From the NCBI GenBank assembly GCA_012799995.1, contig JAAZKE010000028.1, positions 1 through 58,780 on the forward strand: 58,780 nucleotides of DNA. Direction: 5' to 3'. This DNA is from Chloroflexota bacterium (lineage in GTDB: Bacteria; Chloroflexota; Anaerolineae; Anaerolineales; Anaerolineaceae). Both the position numbers and the translations under genes were made by a program. The stretch's first letter is position 1; every line of letters starts with the position of its first letter. The notes under the pieces were generated by a model. That model worked only from the letters and a program-made list of their open reading frames with translations. It was not told the DNA's origin and searched no databases. Shown piece by piece: positions 27,507-36,972 of this stretch.

Positions 27507-28931
27507 TCAGGCGAGCTTTTTTACCTCATCCCCAAGCGTTTTGACAAATATACTCAGCTCGTTCGAGTAAAAAGAGGCGCTCAACCGTAGATGATTGTCG
27601 TACTTATGATCAACGGTGAAGATTGCGCCGGGACAAATAGAGATTTTTATCTTCTTCAATTTCCAATAAAGATCCAGCGCATTCACCTTCGGCGGGAGCT
27701 GTACCCATAAGCTATAGCCACCCTGAGGGTTGGTGACGTAAGTCTGATCAGGGAAATAATTCAGAACAGCGTCGTACATCAGGCGAACTTTCTGACTGTA
27801 GGCGCGGCGGATTCGGCGCAGGTGACGCTCGTATTGACCTGAATCAAGGTATTCCGCCAGCGTAACCTGTTGAAGCGTGGCAGACCCGACGTTGATTGCC
27901 TGTTTCATTTGTGCTACTTGATCGATGTATTTTCCGGGAATAATCCATCCAATGCGATAGGTTGGCGAGATTACTTTGGAAAAAGAGGAACAATAAATAA
28001 CATTTCCCTCTTTATCGAACGATTTCACCGTTGACGGACGGTTTTTTGAGAAGTAAAGCTCTCCGGTTGAATCATCTTCGATGATGGGCACATTGAATTT
28101 GCCGGCGATCTTCACCAGTTCTTTTTTATTTTCTGTGGGGATGGTGCTGCCCAATGGGTTATTGCAGTTAGAATTCACATAGACAGCTTTGACCTTATAA
28201 TGCTTCAATCCGAATTCCAACACATCCAGATCAATTCCTGTTTTCGGATCCGCTGGGATCTCGATCACTTTAATACCTAATACCTGTAAGATATGCAGAA
28301 TGCCAAAGTAGCAGGGCGTCTCAACAGCGACATGGTCGCCAGGTTGACAGATCGACGCAAATGCCAGATAAATCGCCTCATTACAACCTGAGGTGATGAG
28401 TATATCGTCAGGCTGAACTTTGGAATTTAACAAGAACATATAGCGGGCAATTTGCTCGCGAAGGCTCGCGTGCCCTTCAGCCGTGCCGGTTACGTTCTGT
28501 TGGATACTTTTTGATTGCAGTATCTTTATCAGGATTTTGTTGAGTTGTGGTATTGGGAGCATATCCGCTGGCGGAATGCCTGCTCCAAATTGCAACAATG
28601 ACTGATCAGTTGTGTCATGAAAGACAAGATTGACCAGTTTAATAACATCAACTGACTGTGGATCGGTGATTTTAAACGAGGTTTGCGGCGGCTTATAGTC
28701 TGGTTGGATGGCGACGTAATAACCGGATTGCGGAAGCACGGTTACACAGCCACAAAACTCCAATTCCTGATATGCGCGGTTTATTGTAGTGATGCTCAAT
28801 CCGCGCATTTCAGATAGTTTTCTGACGGAGGGCAGCTTTTCCCCGGGAGAATAAAATCCTTCATCGATTTGAGATTTTATGTCATTGAAAAGTGAAAGAT
28901 ATTTGGGTAGTTTCTTTTGTTTTTCAGCCAT
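27507..28931 (-). CDS. MocR-type regulator (GntR helix-turn-helix fused to class I aminotransferase fold)
   Basis: The 474-residue protein has an N-terminal GntR winged helix (about 8-78, with FYSPGEKLPSVRKLSEMRGLS and TINRAYQELEFCG) and a C-terminal PLP-binding domain (about 110-470). The PLP lysine lies in CSSFSKVISPTYRIGW near residue 310, with NSNCNNPLG and EDDSTGELYF. MocR proteins sense PLP adducts of amino acids or amines and bind direct repeats to control nearby catabolic genes. It is transcribed away from the 13-gene operon, with a 17-base direct repeat in between. The start has AGGAGG at about 8 bases. Confidence 0.9.
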   Translation of the reverse strand: MAEKQKKLPKYLSLFNDIKSQIDEGFYSPGEKLPSVRKLSEMRGLSITTINRAYQELEFCGCVTVLPQSGYYVAIQPDYKPPQTSFKITDPQSVDVIKLVNLVFHDTTDQSLLQFGAGIPPADMLPIPQLNKILIKILQSKSIQQNVTGTAEGHASLREQIARYMFLLNSKVQPDDILITSGCNEAIYLAFASICQPGDHVAVETPCYFGILHILQVLGIKVIEIPADPKTGIDLDVLEFGLKHYKVKAVYVNSNCNNPLGSTIPTENKKELVKIAGKFNVPIIEDDSTGELYFSKNRPSTVKSFDKEGNVIYCSSFSKVISPTYRIGWIIPGKYIDQVAQMKQAINVGSATLQQVTLAEYLDSGQYERHLRRIRRAYSQKVRLMYDAVLNYFPDQTYVTNPQGGYSLWVQLPPKVNALDLYWKLKKIKISICPGAIFTVDHKYDNHLRLSASFYSNELSIFVKTLGDEVKKLA

Positions 28932-29014
28932 CTGTCTATTCCTCCTGATCTCTTTTGGAAACCAGGCAATTATTGAATCTGCTGTTTTTCTAAATTACAG
29001 CTCAATAAACCTTA

Positions 29015-29062
29015 AACTGTTATGGTTAAATACTGCTTCAATTGTAACTGTTATTCTTAAAT
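29015..29062 (+). promoter_or_regulatory. Candidate MocR operator: 17-base direct repeat overlapping a promoter
   Basis: AACTGTTATnnTTAAAT occurs at 29015-29031 and 29046-29062, identical at all 15 defined positions. The start-to-start distance of 31 bases is three helical turns, so both copies face the same side. The second copy covers the -35 area of a plus-strand TATAAT (29072-29077; TGTTAT 17 bases upstream). MocR-family regulators such as GabR and PdxR bind widely spaced direct repeats, so this is a likely operator for the divergent regulator. Confidence 0.6.
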
Positions 29063-29130
29063 GAATTTTGCTATAATTTAATTAATTTCAAAATATTTCA
29101 AAAAAAACTATGAAAAACAGCGAGGATACC

Positions 29131-29634
29131 ATGGCAAAAGAATATTACAAAGCAGTTCAGTGCACTCGAGGTCGTGAATGGATTTTCCGTGTAAGTACTG
29201 GTCAGGATGTTTTTGAAGCTTTCATGCATTTTGCAAAGGATCATGATATCGAATTTGCTCAAATTCATACTGCCTTTATGGGTGGCTTTGAACCAGCCCG
29301 AATGCTTATCTGGACACCAGATTCAAATGATCCATCCAACTGGCATCACGAAACAGCGATGGATGTTCAAAACCTGACCATGCTGCTGAGCATGAGTGGC
29401 TTCATTCACATTCGCAAGACTGAAACAGGTGAACGGGAAGCATTCCCAGCCATTCATTATGTGGTAGGGGCTGCCTGGAATGCACCCATTTGTGGCGGTC
29501 ATCTGGTTCCGGGAACGATCGCAAAAGGAAATCTGGAAGTATTTATCACCGAAATCCTTGATATCGATACCTTGCTGGATGATGACATTAACACCGGCGC
29601 TCCTGAAACGTGGTATTTCAGTACCAAGAAATAA
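29131..29634 (+). CDS. PCC-domain (DUF296) protein, first copy
   Basis: The 167-residue protein is a single PPC/DUF296 domain. It shows GREWIFRVSTGQDVFEAFMHFAKDHDIEFAQIHTAFMGG, with G-x-G turns and a late GGHLVPG followed by EVFITEI, as in the family. In plants the domain belongs to AT-hook proteins; the role of stand-alone bacterial forms is unknown, and conserved histidines suggest a metal or ligand site. ATG 29131 is preferred over an ATG 21 bases earlier because GAGG precedes it. It is the first gene of the MocR-facing operon. A paralogue lies at 50440-50997. Confidence 0.75.
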   Translation: MAKEYYKAVQCTRGREWIFRVSTGQDVFEAFMHFAKDHDIEFAQIHTAFMGGFEPARMLIWTPDSNDPSNWHHETAMDVQNLTMLLSMSGFIHIRKTETGEREAFPAIHYVVGAAWNAPICGGHLVPGTIAKGNLEVFITEILDIDTLLDDDINTGAPETWYFSTKK

Positions 29635-29665
29635 AATTTGAAAAACATTTCATTAGGAGCTATAA

Positions 29666-30052
29666 ATGACAGAAAAAACAAAAACCATCGTTGTAAAAGG
29701 TGGTAATTTCCCGTTTTCCAAAGTGGTAAAAGCAGGTGGTGCGATCTACGTTTCCGGTGTTGTCGGTAGAGATGATGCCACACAGGAGATTCCATTTTCT
29801 GCAGCAGACCAAGCCAGGATTGCCTTAACAAAAATCCAAAACCTTTTATCCCAGGCGAATGCGGATATGGATGATGTTGTGAAAGCAACGATCTTCCTTA
29901 CTGATATGCGTTATTTTGCTGACGTTAATACCGTTTACAGGAGTTTCTTTTCAGATGACCAAATGCCAGCGCGGTCATGCGTTGCGGTGTCAAGCCTTCC
30001 TGACCCTGAGGCAAAAGTGGAAATCGAGGTAATTGCCGAGGCGTCATTATGA
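29666..30052 (+). CDS. RidA/YjgF-family enamine-imine deaminase
   Basis: The 128-residue protein has the RidA pattern: GGNFPFSKVVKAGGAIYVSG, QARIALTKIQNLL, DVVKATIFLTDMRYF, and the end PARSCVAVSSLP followed by VEIEVIAEA. The arginine in PARS binds the substrate carboxylate. RidA proteins hydrolyse reactive enamines released by PLP enzymes. Here it may remove enamines from the operon's own MalY-type lyase or the threonine dehydratase. The ribosome site is AGGAG. Its stop overlaps the next start (ATGA). Confidence 0.9.
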   Translation: MTEKTKTIVVKGGNFPFSKVVKAGGAIYVSGVVGRDDATQEIPFSAADQARIALTKIQNLLSQANADMDDVVKATIFLTDMRYFADVNTVYRSFFSDDQMPARSCVAVSSLPDPEAKVEIEVIAEASL

Positions 30053-30945
30053 AAACTCACAGATTTCTTGTATGGGATGCATTCACAGATACAGCATTTG
30101 AGGGAAACCCATGCGGTATTGTTCCAGATGCAGATGATTTGTCAGATGAGACCATGCTGAAAATAGCAAGGGAATTGAACCTCCCGGAAACCAGTTTCAT
30201 TCTGAGATCGAATGTAGCAGATTTCAGAGTTCGTTATTTCATGCCCAGAGGGGAACTTGGGTTCGCAGGGCATCCCACCATCGCTACTGCGTTTATGCTC
30301 GCGAAAGAAGGGATGATTAATTTAAAAAATGATGTCAATACCATCAAGCTTGAATTTAAGATCGGAGTTTTGCCGGTCGATATCCATGTGGTTGATGGCA
30401 AACCGACTCAGGTGGTTATGACGTTATCTTCGCCAACTTTTGACGCAATCGTAAGCCCGGCAGAAGCAGCTGAATGCTTTGTGAACTTGAGCAAAGATGA
30501 CATTGTTGCTGGCTGTGAGCCTCAGGTCGTGGGGGCAGGGACGAAATTTCTGGTTATCCCATTGAACAGCTTTGAGAAATTGAAGACAATGGAAATGAAC
30601 CGTCCTAAGCTCACAGAAGTTGTTGATCGGGTTGGGGTAAGTGCGGCATATCTCTTTACGATGAAAAAAGGTACGAATGGCGATGTCCTATGTGCTCGTC
30701 TGGCTGACCCGCGCGGTACTTTTGAAGATCCTTTTACCGGATCGGGGATGGGTGCTGCTGGTGTGTATCTGATTCACAACGGGATGACAGATCAAACTGA
30801 GATCAATCTTGAACAAGGCGAATTTGTCGGACGCCCGGGATTTGGCAAGTTGTTTATAAAACATAACAATCGCAAAATTGAAAAGATGCAGCTGGCTGGA
30901 CGTGCCACCAAAGTTTCGGATGGATTGTTGTTTTTTGACGAATAG
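30049..30945 (+). CDS. PhzF-family isomerase/epimerase-like protein
   Basis: The 298-residue protein has the PhzF signature: VWDAFTDTAFEGNPCGIV at the start, the catalytic glutamate in LNLPETSF near residue 46, FMPRGELGFAGHPTIATAF near 65-80, and FEDPFTGSGMGAAGVYL near 230. PhzF-fold enzymes isomerise small amino-acid-like acids; substrates vary, and most members are uncharacterised. It overlaps RidA by four bases. Confidence 0.88.
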   Translation: MKTHRFLVWDAFTDTAFEGNPCGIVPDADDLSDETMLKIARELNLPETSFILRSNVADFRVRYFMPRGELGFAGHPTIATAFMLAKEGMINLKNDVNTIKLEFKIGVLPVDIHVVDGKPTQVVMTLSSPTFDAIVSPAEAAECFVNLSKDDIVAGCEPQVVGAGTKFLVIPLNSFEKLKTMEMNRPKLTEVVDRVGVSAAYLFTMKKGTNGDVLCARLADPRGTFEDPFTGSGMGAAGVYLIHNGMTDQTEINLEQGEFVGRPGFGKLFIKHNNRKIEKMQLAGRATKVSDGLLFFDE

Positions 30946-30960
30946 TAAAGGGTTTTGTTT

Positions 30961-32118
30961 ATGAAATCGAAAAATAAAATAGAGCAGATTTTTTCAAACG
31001 GAGCGAATAAGCGAGCTTTCCTGATCAAGTCTCCTGCTTTTATTACCTACCTGACTGGCGTCAGTTTCCCCTACCCATATCAATCACCATTCTTGATTGC
31101 GTTGGTGGGAAATGGAAGCGATGGTCAATCTACTTTAATCATTCCGGTTGAATGGGATGGAATTGTCAACGAATGGAACGGTAAGGTGTTGACCTACAGT
31201 GTAAATGACGGAGGGCCTGGTGGAGCCTATTTGAAGAAGGTCATTGAAACATTGGAATCCTGTTCTGACTTCAAACAAAGCCTCTCGCTTGACTACGAAA
31301 GTTGGACGGTCAGGGAAATTAAGGCTTTACAACAGAAATATCCAAAATTGAAGATTACTAACTGCAGTGATGAAATCAATCTTGCGAGGATGATTAAGAA
31401 TGAAAAGGAGATTGAGAATCTGAGGCAGGCAGCAATTATTGCCGATCGAGGGTTGATCGGTGCTTTTAACCATGTTGAAGGAACTGTAACAACCGTCTGT
31501 TACACCCTTTCCGAATTTCTCGAACGCGTTCGTGTTCATGCGATTGAGTTTGGCGCGAACTGGGTTGGGGATTTGAACCTTTCTCAGGGGAAAGACGGCT
31601 CTGCCTGGTACACACCGATCACTGATTTCTCCGTGGTTGAAGAAGGAAATATGATCAGAATCAACTATTCACTTTCAGTGAATGGTTACTGGTGTGTCAG
31701 CAACCGAACCGTTTTTGCAGGGAACCCTGGAAAAGAGGATCTGGCAGCGTATCAAGCTAATCAGAAACTCGTAAAGTACGCAGAGTCTTTATTGAAGGCA
31801 GACGTCAAAATCAGTACTTTCTGCAGCAAAGTCCAGCAACAAGCGGAAAAGGAGGAAATCCAGCTCCTGGCTGATTTCGGAATGGGGCATGGTGTTGGCA
31901 CTTCAGAATATGAAATGCCTTTCCTGACGATTGATAATTCGGAAACCTTAAAAGAGGGAATGGTTATCTCAATGGGTTTGAAAACGCTGGGAAAGATGAA
32001 TGAAATAATCATTTCCAGTGATATTTACTTAATTAAATCGGACGGGTATGAAAAATTAAGTGATTTCGTCAATTGGGACGACATCTATTTAATTAATGGC
32101 GTTCGTTTTACCCACTAA
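30961..32118 (+). CDS. Creatinase-like M24 'pita-bread' protein 1
   Basis: The 385-residue protein has the two-domain creatinase/prolidase fold: an N-terminal creatinase_N domain (to about 130) and a C-terminal pita-bread domain. The five metal ligands of M24 peptidases are mostly absent. The first Asp position is Asn (MIRINYSLSVNGYW), the second is lost (VSNRTVF), and the Glu after GMV is replaced (GMVISMGLKT). The histidine in GMGHGVGTS is kept. Metal-free creatinase (creatine to sarcosine plus urea) shows the same kind of changes, with Asn at the first site. So a C-N hydrolase on an amidino or ureido compound is possible, and loss of activity is the alternative. ATG 30961 is chosen. Confidence 0.75.
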   Translation: MKSKNKIEQIFSNGANKRAFLIKSPAFITYLTGVSFPYPYQSPFLIALVGNGSDGQSTLIIPVEWDGIVNEWNGKVLTYSVNDGGPGGAYLKKVIETLESCSDFKQSLSLDYESWTVREIKALQQKYPKLKITNCSDEINLARMIKNEKEIENLRQAAIIADRGLIGAFNHVEGTVTTVCYTLSEFLERVRVHAIEFGANWVGDLNLSQGKDGSAWYTPITDFSVVEEGNMIRINYSLSVNGYWCVSNRTVFAGNPGKEDLAAYQANQKLVKYAESLLKADVKISTFCSKVQQQAEKEEIQLLADFGMGHGVGTSEYEMPFLTIDNSETLKEGMVISMGLKTLGKMNEIIISSDIYLIKSDGYEKLSDFVNWDDIYLINGVRFTH

Positions 32119-32128
32119 GGTGGTAAAA

Positions 32129-33307
32129 ATGTGGAATCAGAATAATTATTCAAAAATAAAGTCTTATCTGAAAAAGAATTCAGAGGTTGATGGAATCATT
32201 ATTGCAGATCCTGCTTTTCTGGCGTATGCTACAGGGTTAAATTTACAAAGCTTGTCCAGTAATCAGAGCCAATGTGTACTTGCATTTTTCAGCGCTCTTG
32301 AAAGCTGTCTGGTTTGCCCCAAGAGTCTCGTTTCTACCTATGTAAATGCCGGATGGGGCGATTCCGTTCTCGCTTATTCAGATTGTGTTGCTCCACAGGA
32401 AACAGCAGTTAATTACCTGGTCAATTTCATCAAGAATCATTTGAAAAAGAATTCAGCCATCGGCGTGATCGAAGAAGCCTTACCGCAAGTTGTTGCCGAT
32501 CAGTTGAACCGACTCCTCCCTGAATATCAGATGATTGACGTTTCCGAAAAACTGATGAAATTGCGACAGATTAAGAGCACCTTTGAGAAGGAGAACCTCA
32601 TTTGGGCTGCGATGTATACCGATCATGGCATCGCAGGAGCTATTCACCATGTGGCGCGCAGCGTTGGCAAAACGGAGAAATTCCTGACAGAAGATATTCG
32701 GGTTCACGTGCTGGAACGAGGCGCTCACATCAGTGGTTATCGCGCTGTAGCACAGGCTGTTTCAGGGGACAATGCCCGGGTGATGTGGCCGAATGCACCA
32801 TTTTTCGCGGTTGGCAGGGAATCTAATTTCCAGGAAGGGAAACTCATCCGCCTTGAAATGTGTGGGATGTACAACGGGTACTGGTCAAACGACTCACGTA
32901 TGTTGGTGAAAAGTAATGTCATCAGCGATGATCAGGAAGCCTTCGCCTCCAGTCTGGCGAAATTACGCACGACTGCCTTAACAAAAATAAAACCAGGTGT
33001 AAGGGCGAACGAGATTTTTGAATTTATCAGAGCGGAAGGTTTGAAGCTCAATCTTAACCTGTGCGTTGAATTTGGCTTTGGACATGGCATTGGAGTAGAA
33101 CCGGTAGAAGCTCCTTTTATCTGTGCGTCTGATGAAACTGTGTTGGAAGAAAACATGGTCATCGTATTGTGGCTGTCCGCTCGCTATCCATCAAACGAAG
33201 AGATCATGGCAAGCAAGGACACGCTGTTGATCACAGAGACCGGTTCAAGAGTATTGGGATGGTACGAAAACTGGGATCATACCTATACTGCAGCATTTAC
33301 GTTCTGA
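32129..33307 (+). CDS. Creatinase-like M24 'pita-bread' protein 2
   Basis: This 392-residue paralogue lies 10 bases after the first and has the same fold. Metal-ligand positions are also changed: LIRLEMCGMYNGYWSNDSRM in place of the D-x10-D pattern, GHGIGVEPVEAPF with the histidine kept, and NMVIVLWLSARYP without the usual Glu. The two may form a heterodimer, since pita-bread enzymes are dimers with shared active sites. ATG 32129 has AAGGTGG upstream; the frame opens earlier but overlaps the previous gene. The function is inferred from context only. Confidence 0.72.
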   Translation: MWNQNNYSKIKSYLKKNSEVDGIIIADPAFLAYATGLNLQSLSSNQSQCVLAFFSALESCLVCPKSLVSTYVNAGWGDSVLAYSDCVAPQETAVNYLVNFIKNHLKKNSAIGVIEEALPQVVADQLNRLLPEYQMIDVSEKLMKLRQIKSTFEKENLIWAAMYTDHGIAGAIHHVARSVGKTEKFLTEDIRVHVLERGAHISGYRAVAQAVSGDNARVMWPNAPFFAVGRESNFQEGKLIRLEMCGMYNGYWSNDSRMLVKSNVISDDQEAFASSLAKLRTTALTKIKPGVRANEIFEFIRAEGLKLNLNLCVEFGFGHGIGVEPVEAPFICASDETVLEENMVIVLWLSARYPSNEEIMASKDTLLITETGSRVLGWYENWDHTYTAAFTF

Positions 33308-33352
33308 AAAAATGAAGTTTTTGTTGGTTGTTAAAGTTTTAGAAGGAGAAAT

Positions 33353-34930
33353 ATGATGAATAAGAAGAAATTATTGCTGTTCCTTGTAGTTCTGACACTG
33401 ATTTTCAGTGCCACATCAACAGCGCTCGCCCAATCAGACTGGGAGAAAACGCTGATTATTGCTGCGGATTCTGACCCAGCCAGTATCGACCCTACTTTCA
33501 GCAAAGCGTACCCGGTGGGAAGCGAAATTATTATCAATGTCTTTGATACGCTGGTTGCATGGGAAGCTCCCGATTTCGATAAACTTGAAGGTCGATTGGC
33601 AGAAAGTTGGAGTATTTCGGAAGATGGTAAAGTTTACACCTTCAATATTCGACAAGGCGTAACCTTCCACGATGGATCAGCTGTCAATGCCGAGTCTGTG
33701 ATGGCTGCTTTGAATCGGACAAAAAATGAGAGCTCTTATATGAACCGGTATTTTGGTTATATCGTCGATATGAAAGCTGTCAGTGAATATGTACTTGAAA
33801 TTACACTTGAAAAACCAATCTCTGTGTTTCTCTCCTGGCTGGCGATGCCGGAAGCAGCGATTGTAAGCACCGCAGCTGTGGAAAGTATGGGTGAAGATTT
33901 CTCAACCCATCCTGTCGGTTCCGGACCCTTCGTCTTCCAAAGCTGGATTCCGGACACGGAAGTCGTACTGACCGCCAATGCCAATTACTGGCGTGGAGCC
34001 CCGAAGATTGAGACAATCGTTTATCGTATTATCCCGGACGCTTCCACCCGCAGGTTGGAACTGGAAAGCGGGTCGGTCGATATCAGCCAGCAGAATGGGC
34101 AACTTTATTCCCTGCCTGTGGAAGATATGAAAGCGTTTGAAAGTAATCCGGATATCAAAGTGATCATGTTGCCCAGCCAGATTATTCGCGAGTTGGCGTT
34201 CAACAATAACAGCGAAACCAGTTCGGTTCGGGATCTGAAAGTCAGACAGGCGATGGCATACGCAGTCGATTATGATGGAATTGTTGAGTACCTGCTGGGA
34301 GGAACTGCTTCGCGGGTTATGGGGCCTTTGACCACCAATAACTGGGCGTTCAGTGATGCTGTTCTCGAAAATTCACCTTTCACTTATAACCCTGAAAAAG
34401 CCAAACAGCTGTTGTCCGAAGCTGGCTATGCTGAAGGAGACCTTAACTTCAAGCTTTACACCTTCCAGGGAACGCTTTGGGGTATGGTTGCTACGTTTTT
34501 GCAGGAAAATTTTGCCAATGTAGGCATCAACGTGGAAATTGTCCAGATGGAGTTTCCGCCATTCCGTGACATTGTTGTAGCTGGTGATTTCGATATTTAT
34601 CTTGGTGGTCGTCAGCCCTGGTATAACGATCCTGAAGCTCATATTACGATCGACTACCTTTCTTCGCTTGCAGATACCGCAATGACCTTCCGCATGCCAC
34701 CGAATGAAGCGCTTGATCAAAAGATATTAGAGGCACAAGCCGCCAGTGATCAGGAAGAGCGCAAAGCATTATATGCGGATATTCAAAAGGAAATCGTTGA
34801 CTTTGTTCCTGGCTTGTATCTATTCAGCCCCAATGTGATTATTTTCCAACGTACGGAAGTGAAAGGCCTGGTCGTAAACAGTGCGCCACCTCTGAATGAA
34901 TATTGGAGTGTCTATAAAGAAAAACACTGA
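33353..34930 (+). CDS. Peptide/nickel-type ABC transporter substrate-binding protein
   Basis: The 525-residue secreted SBP_bac_5 protein has a signal peptide (to about ALAQS, residue 29) and no lipobox. Family motifs are ADSDPASIDPTF, WSISEDGKVYTFNIRQGVTFHDGSAVNAESV, HPVGSGPF and LKVRQAMAYAVD. The family binds peptides, opines, nickel chelates and other small solutes. The transporter sits between creatinase-like and PLP-type enzymes, so the ligand may be a modified amino acid or short peptide. The start has AGAAGGAG. Confidence 0.9.
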   Translation: MMNKKKLLLFLVVLTLIFSATSTALAQSDWEKTLIIAADSDPASIDPTFSKAYPVGSEIIINVFDTLVAWEAPDFDKLEGRLAESWSISEDGKVYTFNIRQGVTFHDGSAVNAESVMAALNRTKNESSYMNRYFGYIVDMKAVSEYVLEITLEKPISVFLSWLAMPEAAIVSTAAVESMGEDFSTHPVGSGPFVFQSWIPDTEVVLTANANYWRGAPKIETIVYRIIPDASTRRLELESGSVDISQQNGQLYSLPVEDMKAFESNPDIKVIMLPSQIIRELAFNNNSETSSVRDLKVRQAMAYAVDYDGIVEYLLGGTASRVMGPLTTNNWAFSDAVLENSPFTYNPEKAKQLLSEAGYAEGDLNFKLYTFQGTLWGMVATFLQENFANVGINVEIVQMEFPPFRDIVVAGDFDIYLGGRQPWYNDPEAHITIDYLSSLADTAMTFRMPPNEALDQKILEAQAASDQEERKALYADIQKEIVDFVPGLYLFSPNVIIFQRTEVKGLVVNSAPPLNEYWSVYKEKH

Positions 34931-34962
34931 AAAACCTTTAGCGACGAACCTTAAATAAAAGA

Positions 34963-35030
34963 ATATGAGTCGAGACGATCATGACTCTCGACTCATATAA
35001 AAAAGGGAGACCAAAAGAATTGCCTCCCTT
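34963..35030 (+). terminator. Two tandem hairpins between binding-protein and permease genes
   Basis: A perfect 13-bp stem (34963-34975 with 34986-34998, 10-base loop) is followed by a 7-bp stem (35003-35009 with 35024-35030). No T tract follows either, so they probably protect the binding-protein message or attenuate the permease genes. Confidence 0.7.
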
Positions 35031-35062
35031 CTGACTGACAAGTCAATCTCTGAGAGTAATTG

Positions 35063-36064
35063 ATGATCAAGTATGCAACACAACGTATATTTTCAATAAT
35101 TCCAGCGCTTCTTCTGGTTTTATTGATTGTTTTCTCACTCGTCAGAGTTATTCCCGGTGATCCTGCTGTCGCTATTTTAGGAGCAGGTGCCACGGATTCC
35201 CAAATAGAATTTCTACGGGAACAACTGAATCTAAATGATCCATTCCTTAAACAGTTAGCTTCGTACCTGTCCGGTGTGTTTTCCGGAGATTTGGGCGATT
35301 CGCTGCGAACCAGACAGCCGGTTTTAAAGGAGTTGCTTACCAGATTGCCGGCTACGCTTGAATTGGCAATATTTGCAACGTTAATAGCAATTCTGTTTGG
35401 AGTTCCGCTGGGAGTTCTTTCGGCCAAATATCCTAACAGTCTGATTGATCAAATTACAAGAGTGTTTTCTCTGATTGGCGTTTCGGCGCCTGCTTTCTGG
35501 CTGGCGATTATTCTCCAGATAATCTTTTCTCTGCGATTGGGCTGGTTTCCAATCTCCGGCAGACTGGATGCAGCGATCCGGCAAAGTGGGAGTTCCAACT
35601 TCATCGTTTTCAATAATTTATTCACGGGAAATTTCTCAGTCGCATGGAACGGTATCAGACATGTGATTTTACCGGCAACCGTTCTGGCAGCTTTTTATGG
35701 CGCGACCATTGCCCGCTTTCTCAGAAGCAGTATGACCGAAGTGATCCATTCCGATTTTGTCCGCACTGCAAAAGGGAAGGGGCTTTCGCCTTTGCGAATT
35801 CTCATCTCCCACGAACTGCGGAATGCATTAATTCCAGTTGTTACGATTATGGGTTTGAAATTTGCTGAAATGCTAAGCGGTTCCATTCTGACGGAAACCG
35901 TTTTTGCCTGGCCTGGTATTGGCCGATATATGTTTGAAGCTATCAGCATGCGTGACTATCCAGTGGTGCAGGGTACGACGTTGTTATTCGCCTTGATCTA
36001 TATGATCTCGTCTTTAATTGTTGACCTGGTCTACAGTGTTTTAGACCCTCGAATCAGGCTTTGA
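35063..36064 (+). CDS. Peptide-type ABC transporter permease DppB
   Basis: The 333-residue permease has six membrane segments. DppB motifs are VIPGDPAVAILG, EFLREQLNLNDPFLKQ, the domain start RLPATLELAIFATLIAI, and the coupling loop VRTAKGKGLSPLRILISHELRNAL. I start at ATG 35063; a TTG lies one codon before it. Confidence 0.92.
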   Translation: MIKYATQRIFSIIPALLLVLLIVFSLVRVIPGDPAVAILGAGATDSQIEFLREQLNLNDPFLKQLASYLSGVFSGDLGDSLRTRQPVLKELLTRLPATLELAIFATLIAILFGVPLGVLSAKYPNSLIDQITRVFSLIGVSAPAFWLAIILQIIFSLRLGWFPISGRLDAAIRQSGSSNFIVFNNLFTGNFSVAWNGIRHVILPATVLAAFYGATIARFLRSSMTEVIHSDFVRTAKGKGLSPLRILISHELRNALIPVVTIMGLKFAEMLSGSILTETVFAWPGIGRYMFEAISMRDYPVVQGTTLLFALIYMISSLIVDLVYSVLDPRIRL

Positions 36065-36077
36065 GAAGAATACGACT

Positions 36078-36971
36078 ATGAATACTGAAACGAATCTGAA
36101 ATACTTAAAAGATAGATCCAGAAAAAATGAAACATTGGAAAATGTAAAATACTTTTTGAAACGGAACCCACTGGCAGTGCTCGGTTTGATTGTGTTATTG
36201 GTAATTATTCTTGGCTGCCTTTTTGCACCGCTGCTGACAGATTATCCACCGACGAAAATTTCGATTAAAGAAAAACTTGTGGCACCGAACAGAGATCATG
36301 TTTTTGGAACTGATCAGTTGGGACGAGATATATTTTCACGAGTCCTGTATGGAGGCAGGAACACGATATTTATTGGGTTTGTGGTGATCCTGATCTCTTT
36401 TACGATTGGGGTTTCCATCGGGATATTTTCCGGTTTTATGGGCGGAATCGTTGACAACATAATTATGCGGATAGTTGACGCCATTCTTTCATTCCCAACG
36501 CTGGTGCTGGCTATAACATTTGCTGCTGTGCTTGGCCCCAATTTGCAAAACGCGATGATCGCGGTAACGATCACTATGATTCCACAATTTGCCAGAATTT
36601 CCCGTGGGCTGGCATTGAGCGTGAAAAACCTCTTATTTGTAGAAGCTGCCCGCTCAGTTGGTGCTTCGACCTGGCGTATTCTCCGAGCCCATATCCTGCC
36701 AAACGCGATCAGTCCCCTGTTTGTTCAGGCCAGTTTGAACTTTGGCAGCACCATCCTGCAGACAGCCAGTTTGGGATTTTTAGGGCTCGGTGCGCAACCT
36801 CCGATGCCGGAATGGGGTGTGGATGTATCCGGAGCCTCCCAGTATATTCGAGAGTCTCCCTGGGTGGCATTGGCTCCTGGGCTGGCGATACTGATCACTG
36901 TACTGGCTTTTAATCTTGTTGGAGATGCGCTCGCGGACTGGAACAATCCTCGTGCGAGGAAAGGAAATTGA
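36078..36971 (+). CDS. Peptide-type ABC transporter permease DppC
   Basis: The 297-residue partner of DppB has an N-terminal OppC_N helix, then HVFGTDQLGRDIFSRVLYGG. It also has the coupling loop EAARSVGASTWRILRAHILPNAI and SLGFLGLGAQPPMPEWG. All are standard for the family. It lies 13 bases after dppB. Confidence 0.92.
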   Translation: MNTETNLKYLKDRSRKNETLENVKYFLKRNPLAVLGLIVLLVIILGCLFAPLLTDYPPTKISIKEKLVAPNRDHVFGTDQLGRDIFSRVLYGGRNTIFIGFVVILISFTIGVSIGIFSGFMGGIVDNIIMRIVDAILSFPTLVLAITFAAVLGPNLQNAMIAVTITMIPQFARISRGLALSVKNLLFVEAARSVGASTWRILRAHILPNAISPLFVQASLNFGSTILQTASLGFLGLGAQPPMPEWGVDVSGASQYIRESPWVALAPGLAILITVLAFNLVGDALADWNNPRARKGN

Positions 36972-36972
36972 C

